DNA of 64,000 nt from Armatimonadota bacterium (GTDB taxonomy: Bacteria; Armatimonadota; Fimbriimonadia; Fimbriimonadales; Fimbriimonadaceae): contig JAFDWQ010000005.1 in assembly GCA_018268395.1 (NCBI GenBank), positions 219,883 through 283,882 on the forward strand. The letters run 5' to 3'. Below the pieces are notes generated by a model. It was not told the origin of the DNA. It searched no databases and saw nothing but the letters and a program-made list of their open reading frames with translations. Both the position numbers and the translations under genes were made by a program. Shown in pieces: positions 32,733 to 41,054 of the stretch (position 1 is the first letter of the stretch; each line of letters starts with the position of its first letter).

Positions 32733-33671
32733 ATGTCCGTTATGCTCTGGATTCTTGGGCTTGCAGCCGCTGGGGGAGGCGTCATCGCCGCGATCAGCGG
32801 CTTCGGAATCGGGAGCGTCCTGACCCCGACCCTTGGTCTCGCAGTGCCGGCCAAGCTCGCCGTCGCAGCCGTTTCCGTCCCTCATTTCGTCGCTACGGCC
32901 TACCGACTCTGGCTCGTCCGCGAACACGTCGATCGCAAAATCCTCTTCTCGTTCGGAGTGACGAGTGCTACCGGGGGACTCCTTGGGGCCGTGGTCAACC
33001 TCATCGCGGCCTCCCGATCCCTGGAAATCGTGCTGGCCGCCCTGCTCTTGTTCGTCGGTATCGGGGGCTTGACCGGATGGACGAAGCGATTGCGCTTCGA
33101 AGGACCGTGGGCTTGGGCCGCGGGTGCCGTTTCGGGGTTTCTAGGAGGGCTGGTCGGAAACCAAGGCGGCCTTCGGGCAGGGGCCATGATCGGCCTAGGG
33201 GTCAACCGTGACGCCTTCGTGGCGACGAGCACGGCGACAGGTCTTATCGTCGACTGTGCGCGGATGCCGGTCTACGTCGCGACGCAAGGCCCTGCCCTGT
33301 GGAAGCTGCTTCCAGAGATGACGGTGATGACGGTAGGCGTACTTGTCGGGACGGTACTGGGCGTCAAGGTCGTGCGACGTCTCCCAGAAGCCCTGTTCTC
33401 ACAAGTGGTCTCCACCTTGTTGATACTGCTCGCCGCGTGGCTTCTGGCCAAGCCCGGAGGGTCGTTCACGTATGGCACTCCTGTCGTCGCGCACTTGCGC
33501 GACCCCGGTCGCACCGACGTCGTCCGGTCGCTGAGCGAACGACGAGCGAACGACGAGCGAACGACGAAAGGTGGGCCAAGGGCGTCGGACCGGCGTCCGG
33601 ACCGGTCCACGACCGGACGTCCGATCCAAGAGCCGAGTGATCCAAGTTCCAGCGTCGCGCCCTCGCCTTAG
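32733..33671 (+). CDS. TauE/SafE-family membrane permease with an unusual C-terminal tail
   Basis: The first 240 or so residues form a TauE/SafE (DUF81) permease with about eight membrane segments: GGGVIAAISGFGIGSVL, GGLLGAVVNLIAAS and the second-half signature SGFLGGLVGNQGGLRAGAM. The family exports sulfite, sulfoacetate or other organic anions. After KPGGSF the last 75 residues are charged and Arg/Ser/Pro-rich, encoded by a segment with an 11-base tandem repeat (33533-33565). This tail looks like extension into former noncoding sequence. Confidence 0.82.
   Translation: MSVMLWILGLAAAGGGVIAAISGFGIGSVLTPTLGLAVPAKLAVAAVSVPHFVATAYRLWLVREHVDRKILFSFGVTSATGGLLGAVVNLIAASRSLEIVLAALLLFVGIGGLTGWTKRLRFEGPWAWAAGAVSGFLGGLVGNQGGLRAGAMIGLGVNRDAFVATSTATGLIVDCARMPVYVATQGPALWKLLPEMTVMTVGVLVGTVLGVKVVRRLPEALFSQVVSTLLILLAAWLLAKPGGSFTYGTPVVAHLRDPGRTDVVRSLSERRANDERTTKGGPRASDRRPDRSTTGRPIQEPSDPSSSVAPSP
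33533..33565 (+). repeat. Three tandem copies of an 11-base unit inside the TauE/SafE tail
   Basis: The unit GAGCGAACGAC occurs three times in a row. As 11 is not a multiple of three, each copy is read in a different frame, giving LSERRANDERTTK. The segment that follows (about 33580-33625) holds several overlapping GC-rich palindromes such as CCGGTC-CAC-GACCGG. Confidence 0.8.
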
Positions 33672-33687
33672 TCTAAGCTGAAGCCGC

Positions 33688-34629
33688 ATGGACGGCATCG
33701 CGGTCTTTTCTGGTCAAGGACACCCGTCGCTCGCCCGGGACATCGCCCGGGACATGGGCGTCCCGTTGCGCGAGACCCTGTTCCGGAGGTTCTCGAACGA
33801 CTGCCAGTACGTGCAACTGCTCGAGAGTTGCCGGGAGAAGGACGTCTTCATCATCCAGCCTCTGTGCCCGCCGGTCCAGGAGAACCTCATGGAGCTCCTG
33901 CTGATGCTGGACGCGGCGCGCGGGGCTTCGGCCAAGCGCCGGACGGCCGTCATCCCGCACTACGCCTATGCGAGGTCGGACAAGAAGGATTCTCCTCGCA
34001 TTTCGATCGCGGCGAGGCTCATCGCCGACGTGCTCGCTACGGCCGGCGCGGACCGCGTTCTCACGGTCACGCTCCATTCCGATCAGATCCACGGCTTTTT
34101 CAGCGTGCCGGTCGACCATCTGAACGCTCTAGGCGTCCTCGCCGCACACTATAAGGACCTGGAACTGCGGGACACGGTCGTCGTCTCGCCGGACCTGGGT
34201 AACGCGCGGTCGGCCTCGCGGTTCGCCAGGATGCTGGGCTTGCCCGTGGCCGCCGGCCGCAAACAGCGGATGGCGGACGACCGGGTCGTCATCGATACGG
34301 TGGTCGGCGAGGTCGAAGGTTTGGACTGTCTCGTGATGGACGACGAGATCGCGACGGGGGGCAGCATCATCGAACTCCTCCAGAAGCTGCGGAGCTTGGG
34401 CGCCCGCTCGTTCCGGATCGCCTGCACCCATGGGCTCCTGACCGGGCCCGCCGTCGAGCGGTTGTCGGCCCCGGACGACGTCCTCGAGATCGTGGTGACC
34501 GACACGGTGCCGATCCCGGAAGAGAAGCGCGGCCCGAAACTGAAGGTGCTGTCGGTCGCCCCGATGTTGGCCGATGCGATCGCGCGCATCCACCACGGCG
34601 AGTCGGTCAGTACGCTGTTCGAGCCCTGA
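33688..34629 (+). CDS. prs: Ribose-phosphate pyrophosphokinase (PRPP synthase)
   Basis: This 313-residue enzyme makes PRPP from ribose 5-phosphate and ATP for nucleotide, His and Trp synthesis. It has the catalytic flexible-loop region YARSDKKDSPRISIAARL, HSDQIHGFFSVPVDHL and the PRPP-binding loop VMDDEIATGGSI. The loop usually reads DDMIDTAGT in bacteria; Ala replaces the second Asp here, a variant of the kind seen in some archaeal-type enzymes. TAAGCT (33674-33679) ends eight bases before the ATG. Confidence 0.9.
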   Translation: MDGIAVFSGQGHPSLARDIARDMGVPLRETLFRRFSNDCQYVQLLESCREKDVFIIQPLCPPVQENLMELLLMLDAARGASAKRRTAVIPHYAYARSDKKDSPRISIAARLIADVLATAGADRVLTVTLHSDQIHGFFSVPVDHLNALGVLAAHYKDLELRDTVVVSPDLGNARSASRFARMLGLPVAAGRKQRMADDRVVIDTVVGEVEGLDCLVMDDEIATGGSIIELLQKLRSLGARSFRIACTHGLLTGPAVERLSAPDDVLEIVVTDTVPIPEEKRGPKLKVLSVAPMLADAIARIHHGESVSTLFEP

Positions 34630-34637
34630 GGTCGGGG

Positions 34638-35444
<807 letters not shown>

Positions 35445-35495
35445 GACACCGATTGTACTGTCCTCGGGTCTCGTGCCGTTAGCGGGATCGTGGCT

Positions 35496-36470
35496 TCAGA
35501 CCGAAAATTCGTAGCCGCAAGCGGCGCGCAGGCGGTCGAGGCACCGCATGTTCGCCAGGGTGTCTTCCCAAGACACGTAAGGGCACTCGCGCCTGTCGAG
35601 GAACTCGGCGACGGCGTCGGCTTCGTAGGCGTAGAGTTCGGTGCCGGTGCACCCGAACTCGAAGACCTCGGGATCTTTGCCGTCCCTCAGCAGAGTCATG
35701 TGCGATCCAGGGAAGCTCTTCCACGGCTCGTCGACCACGAGCATCCCCTCTTCACCATAGACGACGGCGTCGTTCCGCATCGTCAAGTGGATGCCGCATG
35801 CGATGGAAGCCAGGGCGCCGCCAGGGAAGACGAGCGTCCCTGCCCCAAAGGAGTCGTAGCCCCGTGACAGGTCTGCGGTGTACGTCACCTCGACGGGCTC
35901 TTCGCCGACCGCCATCCGGGCGAAAGACGTGCAGTAGCTCCCGACGTCGAGCAACCCGCCTCCGCCGACCCGTCCGTCCGTCCTGAAATTCTGCCAGTCC
36001 GGTTTGGACTTGAAGCAGAAGGTCGCGGCGACGGCTTTGACCTTGCCGATCGCACCGTCTTTGAGAAGGCGTTCGACCGCCCGGGTCTGTGGCGAACACC
36101 GGTACATGAACGCCTCCATGAAGAACACGCCGCTTTCGCGCACGGATCCGAGGGCCGATTCCGCTTCGGGAGCGGTCAGCGTGAACGGCTTTTCACAGAG
36201 GACGGCCTTACCTTCCCGGGCGGCGCGGACCGTCCACTCGGCATGGAGGTGGTGGGGCGTCGCGACATAGACCGCGTCGACGTCGGGGTCGCAGACGACC
36301 TCTTCGTAGCTTCCATAGGCGCTGGCGCCGTACGGTCGGGCCAGAGTGCGGGCCCGATCAAGGTCGCGCGCACCGACCGCCCGGACTTCGCCGGTTTTGG
36401 ACGCCGAGACGCCTTCGGCGAACTTATGGGCGATGTTGCCCGCCGTCAGGATGCCCCACTTCAGCGCCAT
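35496..36470 (-). CDS. Gfo/Idh/MocA-family oxidoreductase (dihydrodiol dehydrogenase-like)
   Basis: This 324-residue protein starts MALKWGILTAGNIAHKFAEGV and contains VYVATPHHLHAEW, VLCEKPFTLTAPEA (catalytic Lys) and GGGGLLDVGSYCTSFARM. The FFMEAFMYRCSPQT segment is typical of trans-dihydrodiol/xylose dehydrogenase-like members. It probably oxidises a sugar with NADP. ATG 36470 is preferred over the upstream in-frame start at 36521. Confidence 0.88.
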   Translation of the reverse strand: MALKWGILTAGNIAHKFAEGVSASKTGEVRAVGARDLDRARTLARPYGASAYGSYEEVVCDPDVDAVYVATPHHLHAEWTVRAAREGKAVLCEKPFTLTAPEAESALGSVRESGVFFMEAFMYRCSPQTRAVERLLKDGAIGKVKAVAATFCFKSKPDWQNFRTDGRVGGGGLLDVGSYCTSFARMAVGEEPVEVTYTADLSRGYDSFGAGTLVFPGGALASIACGIHLTMRNDAVVYGEEGMLVVDEPWKSFPGSHMTLLRDGKDPEVFEFGCTGTELYAYEADAVAEFLDRRECPYVSWEDTLANMRCLDRLRAACGYEFSV

Positions 36471-36646
36471 CTTCCGGTCATACCGGAGCCGGGACCTTCC
36501 GTGCCGGCCCGACCTGCACATATGGGGTCCGGTGCGAAGGTAGGGCGACCGCCGGCCGGGTCTCGGACCGGAACATCCTGGAGTTGAAGGACGTAGTAAC
36601 GGAAAGCCGGGCCCCTCTCGGGTCTGGTAGAAACTGGCCGGACCCT
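36471..36646. other. Divergent intergenic region
   Basis: This region separates the minus-strand oxidoreductase from the plus-strand small ORF and hairpin protein. It is GC-rich with several short palindromes (for example around 36540-36590). A TAGAAA at 36628-36633 is a possible plus-strand -10. Nothing else was recognised. Confidence 0.4.
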
Positions 36647-36700
36647 ATGAACACTCTTTCTGACAAGGCCCTGAATCTCGGTTCGGAGGACGCCCGATGA
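36647..36700 (+). CDS. Small ORF coupled to the Acb2/Tad1-like gene
   Basis: A 17-codon frame encodes MNTLSDKALNLGSEDAR. Its TGA overlaps the next ATG (ATGA at 36697-36700), and it contains that gene's GGAGG ribosome site. TAGAAA lies 13 bases upstream. It may be a leader peptide that couples translation; its translation is unproven. Confidence 0.35.
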   Translation: MNTLSDKALNLGSEDAR

Positions 36701-37047
36701 GCGCCAACATGGAAAAGTGGCGCCATATCGATGGTTCTGACGCGCTCGTCGACAAGCCGTACATGCGCATCGAGTTCCAGCGCGGCGACCCTCGCACGGC
36801 CGGTGCGAACGGTTGCAGCCTCGAGGACGTGATCGAAGTCTTGATCCAAAAACTCCTGGACTTCCAGGGCCGCGACTTGGCGTGCCGCGAGAACGCGGTC
36901 GCGCTCTGGCACTTGGCCGAAGCGCAAGAGGCGCTCGTGGCCCGGGCCAACGCACGGGAGAAACAGGGCGTCCGGGGATCAAAGGAGCCGCACGTGAGCG
37001 TCGACCTTGAGCCGCGGCCTGCACCCGTCGAAACACTCGTCCTTTAG
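36697..37047 (+). CDS. Acb2/Tad1-like hairpin domain protein
   Basis: The 116-residue product has the layout of the Acb2/Tad1 hairpin-domain family: a short strand region (MRIEFQRGDPRTAGANGCSLEDVIEVL in two parts, residues 24-50) then the helical hairpin RDLACRENAVALWHLAEAQEALVARANAREKQGVRG. The CRENAxAxxxLxEA pattern and the trailing QGVxG are family landmarks. In phages, Acb2/Tad1 proteins sequester cyclic nucleotides made by CBASS or Thoeris defence. Here it stands in an ordinary chromosomal region beside pilT genes, so its role is open. GGAGG sits seven bases before the ATG. Confidence 0.72.
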   Translation: MSANMEKWRHIDGSDALVDKPYMRIEFQRGDPRTAGANGCSLEDVIEVLIQKLLDFQGRDLACRENAVALWHLAEAQEALVARANAREKQGVRGSKEPHVSVDLEPRPAPVETLVL

Positions 37048-37134
37048 TCGAAGGCCGTCGAAGGACGGTTCCCGTCAGCGGAGCGCCCGAGAGGGTGCGG
37101 CCCGGTCGGACCTTGGGATAAAATCGGAGCGCGC

Positions 37135-38235
37135 ATGACCAATTTGACGCGCCTCCTTCACAAGGTTGTCGAAGTCGATGCCAGCGACCTGCACCTGAAA
37201 GCGGACAACCCGCCGATCATGCGCATACATGGCGACTTGGTCCGGCTCGACGAACCGGCGCTGTCCGAGGAAGAGCACCAGAAGATGCTCCTCGAGATCC
37301 TCAACGACGAACGTCGCGAGAGGCTCATGAGCTTTAAGGAGTGCGACCTGTCGTACGCCATCCCCGGCCTGGCCCGGTTCCGGGTCAACATGTTCTGGCA
37401 GCGCGGGAAGATCGGCGCGGTCTTCCGCTTGATCCCCTACAAGATCCGGACGATCGACGACCTGAAGATTCCCCAGGTCTGCAAAAAGGTCGCGCTCTTG
37501 CCGCGCGGGCTGGTGATCGTGACGGGCCCGACGGGTTCTGGCAAGTCGACGTCGCTCGCCGCGATCATCGACCACATCAACATCAGCGAGCGCCGGCACA
37601 TCATGACGATCGAAGACCCGATCGAATACGTGCACGAAGACAAAAAGGCGATCATCAACCAGCGCGAGCTCGGGACGGACACCCATTCGTTCGCGGACGC
37701 TCTCCGGCACGTGATGCGTCAGAACCCGGACGTGATCCTCGTCGGCGAAATGCGCGACCTCGAGACGATCCAACTCGCGATCACGGCGGCCGAGACGGGG
37801 CACCTCGTCTTTTCGACCCTTCACACCGTGGACGCGGCCCAGACGATCGACCGCATCGTCGACGTCTTCGACCCTGAGCAGCAGGAACAGATCCGCACCC
37901 AGCTCGGCGTCACGTTGCAGGCCGTCGTTTCACAGTCGCTGTTGCCGCTCAAGAACGGGACGGGGCGCGTGGCCGCGTTCGAGGTCATGGTCGCGACGCC
38001 GTCGATCCGCACGATGGTCCGGGAGGGGAAGACCCACGCCCTGTACCACGACATCCAAACAGGCATCGAACACGGGATGCAAACGCTCGACGGGAGCCTG
38101 TTGGGCCTCGTGAAGGACGGCCTCATCGACTACGAAATGGCGCTGTCCAAGAGCTCCTTGCCTGCCGAGTTCTCGCGGCGAGCGGTCAACATGGGCCTCG
38201 TCAGCGCAGACATGGCCCATGCGCCGATGTCGTAA
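37135..38235 (+). CDS. pilT: PilT-family twitching motility ATPase (paralog 2)
   Basis: This 366-residue ATPase has the PilT N-terminus (VVEVDASDLHLKADNPPIMRIHGDL in part), Walker A GPTGSGKSTS, Asp box TIEDPIEYVHEDKK, Walker B VILVGEMRDLETI and His box AETGHLVFSTLHT. The AIRTxxREGK-type C-terminal motif reads PSIRTMVREGKTH. It is closely related to paralog 3, which starts 52 bases later. TAAAAT (37119-37124) ends ten bases before the ATG. Confidence 0.92.
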   Translation: MTNLTRLLHKVVEVDASDLHLKADNPPIMRIHGDLVRLDEPALSEEEHQKMLLEILNDERRERLMSFKECDLSYAIPGLARFRVNMFWQRGKIGAVFRLIPYKIRTIDDLKIPQVCKKVALLPRGLVIVTGPTGSGKSTSLAAIIDHINISERRHIMTIEDPIEYVHEDKKAIINQRELGTDTHSFADALRHVMRQNPDVILVGEMRDLETIQLAITAAETGHLVFSTLHTVDAAQTIDRIVDVFDPEQQEQIRTQLGVTLQAVVSQSLLPLKNGTGRVAAFEVMVATPSIRTMVREGKTHALYHDIQTGIEHGMQTLDGSLLGLVKDGLIDYEMALSKSSLPAEFSRRAVNMGLVSADMAHAPMS

Positions 38236-38287
38236 ACGGGCCGTTACCCGGGCGCATCGGAAGCAGGAGTTGGGCTAGAATCAACCC

Positions 38288-39490
38288 GTGCTTGCCGTCG
38301 AGGGCCTTCTGCGCCGCTGCGTCGAAATGCAGGGTTCCGACCTGCACGTCAAGTCCGATACCGGAAAGGTCTACGTCCGCGTCCACGGGGACTTGATCCC
38401 GCTCGACGACGTCCCCCATTTCACGGACCAAGAGTTCCGCGACGCGATGGGCCGGTTGCTCCGCCAAGAGCAGATCGACAAGTTCGACCGCGACATGGAG
38501 CTCGACTTCGCGCTCGAAGTCGTCGGGGTCAGCCGCTTCCGCGGGAACATGTACATCCAGCGCGAGCACGCCCAAGCCGCGTTCCGGGTGATCCCTTACG
38601 ACATCCAGAACATGGAAGACCTGAACCTGCCGAAGGTCTGCTACGAGTTCATCGAGCGGCCCCGCGGATTGGTCTTGGTCACCGGCCCGGCGGGATCCGG
38701 CAAGTCGACGACGCTCGCCGCCATGGTCGACCGCGTCAATTCGACTCAGAAAGTCCATATCGTCACGGTCGAAGACCCGATCGAGTTCGTCCACGAAGAC
38801 CGGACGGCCCTGATCAACCAGCGCGAACTCGACGTCGACACCCATTCGTTCGCCAACGCTTTGAAATACGTGCTGCGTCAAGACCCGGACGTGATCCTTG
38901 TCGGCGAGATGCGCGACCTGGACACGATCCACTTGGCGATCACGGCGGCGGAGACGGGCCACTTGGTCTTCGCGACCTTGCACACCGTCGACGCGGTCCA
39001 GACGGTCGACCGTATCGTCGACGTCTTCCCGAACCACCAGCAGCAGCAGATCCGGATGCAGTTGTCCGTCAACCTGCTCGGGGTCGTGTCCCAGACCCTT
39101 GTCAAACGCAAGGACGGGCGGGGGAGGGTCGCGGCCTTCGAAGTCCTGAACGCCACCGGGGCCATCCGGAACCAGATCCGGGAGAACAAGACGTACCAGA
39201 TCGGATCGATCATTCAAACCGGAGCCCGTCAGGGGATGCAGACTCTCGACCAGTCGTTGGCCAAGTTGACTTTGGCAGGACTTGTGACGCAACCCGACGC
39301 GATGAGCAAGGCCAAAGATCCTGGGGAGTACCTCCGGTTGATCTCGACGGGCGCTCCTGGCGACCATGGTCCGGGCGCCGCGTCCGCGACCGCTCCCCCG
39401 CCTCCGGGCCAAGCACCGGGTGCGCCCGCGCCGCCACCCGGGGGCGTCCGAGGGCAACCGAACCGGCCGGGCTACAACCGCGGCGACTGA
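38288..39490 (+). CDS. PilT-family ATPase (paralog 3) with a Pro/Gly/Ala-rich C-terminal tail
   Basis: This 400-residue protein repeats the PilT order: MQGSDLHVKSDTGKVYVRVHGDL in part, GPAGSGKSTT, TVEDPIEFVHEDRT, VILVGEMRDLDTI and AETGHLVFATLHT. After residue 355 it has a 45-residue tail rich in Pro, Gly and Ala (PPPPGQAPGAPAPPPGG) that the other two copies lack, likely a flexible linker or docking segment. The start is GTG 38288; TAGAAT ends six bases upstream. Confidence 0.9.
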   Translation: MLAVEGLLRRCVEMQGSDLHVKSDTGKVYVRVHGDLIPLDDVPHFTDQEFRDAMGRLLRQEQIDKFDRDMELDFALEVVGVSRFRGNMYIQREHAQAAFRVIPYDIQNMEDLNLPKVCYEFIERPRGLVLVTGPAGSGKSTTLAAMVDRVNSTQKVHIVTVEDPIEFVHEDRTALINQRELDVDTHSFANALKYVLRQDPDVILVGEMRDLDTIHLAITAAETGHLVFATLHTVDAVQTVDRIVDVFPNHQQQQIRMQLSVNLLGVVSQTLVKRKDGRGRVAAFEVLNATGAIRNQIRENKTYQIGSIIQTGARQGMQTLDQSLAKLTLAGLVTQPDAMSKAKDPGEYLRLISTGAPGDHGPGAASATAPPPPGQAPGAPAPPPGGVRGQPNRPGYNRGD

Positions 39491-39496
39491 GCGGGG

Positions 39497-40240
39497 TTAC
39501 TTTCGGGTCAGGAACGTTCTGAGTTCCTTCAACTTGTCGGTGTTGATCAAGTCGACTCCGGCCGCCTGGAGGAGCGTCCAACCAGGCTCGTCGTCCGGGG
39601 CTGCCCAAAACCGTACGCGACGTCCTTGTGCGTGGGCGCGCCGGACGATGTCGGCCAACTTGGTGCGTCGGTCGTCCGAGAGGTCAGCCCGAGGGGTCGC
39701 AAACGTGTCCGTGTAGGACGCGCTGACCAAGGGGATCAAGAGCGGAGACGGGTCCGAATCCAGGTCGGGGAGCCTTCCGTCGATGAAAGCCTCCCGTGAG
39801 TCCAAACGGCTCAACGTCGCGATCGGGCGGTCGCCGGACAGCACGACGGAAACGGCCCCTTTGACCAACTTCCTGCGTTCGACGCGTTGGAGCATCGGTC
39901 GGTACGGCTTCAGGTCCCTTTCGAGCCGCGCCCAGACGGCTTCACCGTCGGCCTTGATGTCCACGAGCAGCGTGAACGGCGTCTTCTGGGCATAAACGGA
40001 CTTCCACTTCTTCCAGCGCTCGTAAAGCGGCTTTAGGTACAGGGCGTCGAGCGTCCGCCCAGGCCTGAGCCCTTGACGGTCGTGACCGACCCTGAGTTCG
40101 CCCTCTACAAGGAACACGTCGGCCTCGACACTGACGAACCCCTGCTCCAAGGCATCGAACAAAGGCCGGGCGTGTCCGTAGTCGTTATGGGCGTGCGCGT
40201 TCGTCAAGACGGAGACCTGCAGGGCCAGTGCCAGGAGCAT
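39497..40240 (-). CDS. PI-PLC/glycerophosphodiester phosphodiesterase-like secreted protein (AIM6-type)
   Basis: The 247-residue product has a short signal-like N-terminus (LLALALQVSVLTNAHA) and then HAHNDYGHARPLFDALEQGF, VEADVFLVEGELRVGHD and a C-terminal INTDKL. This is the TIM-barrel pattern of the PLC-like phosphodiesterase superfamily, nearest the AIM6 group, with the first-His and Glu/Asp metal-site residues. ATG 40240 is chosen because GATACT ends six bases upstream and the signal starts there. Confidence 0.8.
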   Translation of the reverse strand: MLLALALQVSVLTNAHAHNDYGHARPLFDALEQGFVSVEADVFLVEGELRVGHDRQGLRPGRTLDALYLKPLYERWKKWKSVYAQKTPFTLLVDIKADGEAVWARLERDLKPYRPMLQRVERRKLVKGAVSVVLSGDRPIATLSRLDSREAFIDGRLPDLDSDPSPLLIPLVSASYTDTFATPRADLSDDRRTKLADIVRRAHAQGRRVRFWAAPDDEPGWTLLQAAGVDLINTDKLKELRTFLTRK

Positions 40241-40283
40241 GGGTCTAGTATCGCCCGGTCGTTTGCCGTAGGGCCATCCGCCC

Positions 40284-40313
40284 TTGCCCCGGATCAAGGC
40301 TCGGTGCTAAAAT
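40284..40313 (+). promoter_or_regulatory. Promoter of the tRNA-Asp/tRNA-Phe pair
   Basis: TTGCCC (40284-40289) and an extended -10, TGC-TAAAAT (40308-40313), are 18 bases apart. The mature tRNA begins 15 bases further on. Confidence 0.6.
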
Positions 40314-40327
40314 GTCCGTCCCAGCGC

Positions 40328-40403
<76 letters not shown>

Positions 40404-40409
40404 TTTCGT

Positions 40410-40485
40410 GCCGCGGTAGCTCAGTTGGTAGAGCAATGCACTGAAAATGCATGGGTCGCCGGTTCAAGTCCGGCCTGCGGCACCA
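40410..40485 (+). tRNA. tRNA-Phe (anticodon GAA)
   Basis: The 76-base gene has acceptor GCCGCGG/CTGCGGC, D-stem GCTC/GAGC, anticodon stem ATGCA/TGCAT with GAA at 40443-40445, and T-stem GCCGG/CCGGC. Discriminator A and CCA (40483-40485) are encoded. It is probably cotranscribed with tRNA-Asp. Confidence 0.95.
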
Positions 40486-40607
40486 TCCTGTTTTTCGCCC
40501 GTTCGAACAGGCCCGAGCGTCCCGGTTTCGTTCCGTAGGGGAACCCAAAACAGGCGTTCAAGCGTTACAATCCTAGACACCGCCGGAAGACCGGAGGCCA
40601 GACCGTC

Positions 40608-41045
40608 ATGATGAAACCCCTCGCCCTGATCGGCCTCAGCGCCGTCCTCGCCGTCGCCGCATCCGCTCAGAAGGTCACCGTCAGCGCCTCCGCCGGAGCC
40701 GCTAAGTCGGGCAAGGTGCCCGTGACGGTCACGATCAAGATCCCGGAGGGATATCACATCTACAGCAGCAAGGCTCACGATACGGGCATCCCGACTTCGG
40801 TCAAGTCCAAGACGGCGACGTTCAAGGTCGCCTCGGCGAGTTACCCACCGACCAAGCCGTTCACGACCCTGGGCGAAACGGTCCAAGTCTACGAAGGCAA
40901 GACCGTGATCAAGCTCATGCTGGCGCCCACCAAGAAGCTGTCGGGCAAACAGACAGTGCAACTCGCCGTGACCAGCCAAGCCTGCAACGACCGCACGTGC
41001 ATGCCGCCGGACACCCAGGTCGTCTCCGTTTCGTTCAAGCTGTAA
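40608..41045 (+). CDS. DsbD N-terminal (alpha) domain-like periplasmic protein
   Basis: This 145-residue protein has a signal peptide (LIGLSAVLAVAASAQ) and a DsbD-N/DsbC-like immunoglobulin fold with IPEGYHIYSSKA. A Cys pair in SQACNDRTCMPP is the likely redox site. In full-length DsbD this domain accepts electrons from the membrane domain and passes them to periplasmic partners. The next gene encodes the other two domains, so DsbD is split here. TACAAT lies well upstream, and CGGAGG provides a normal ribosome site. Confidence 0.85.
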   Translation: MMKPLALIGLSAVLAVAASAQKVTVSASAGAAKSGKVPVTVTIKIPEGYHIYSSKAHDTGIPTSVKSKTATFKVASASYPPTKPFTTLGETVQVYEGKTVIKLMLAPTKKLSGKQTVQLAVTSQACNDRTCMPPDTQVVSVSFKL

Positions 41046-41054
41046 GGTCGGCCG

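Noticed and set aside
36697..37047. Prophage or defence island around the Acb2/Tad1-like gene
   Set aside because: Flanking genes are an oxidoreductase and PilT ATPases; no integrase, capsid, CBASS or Thoeris genes were seen.
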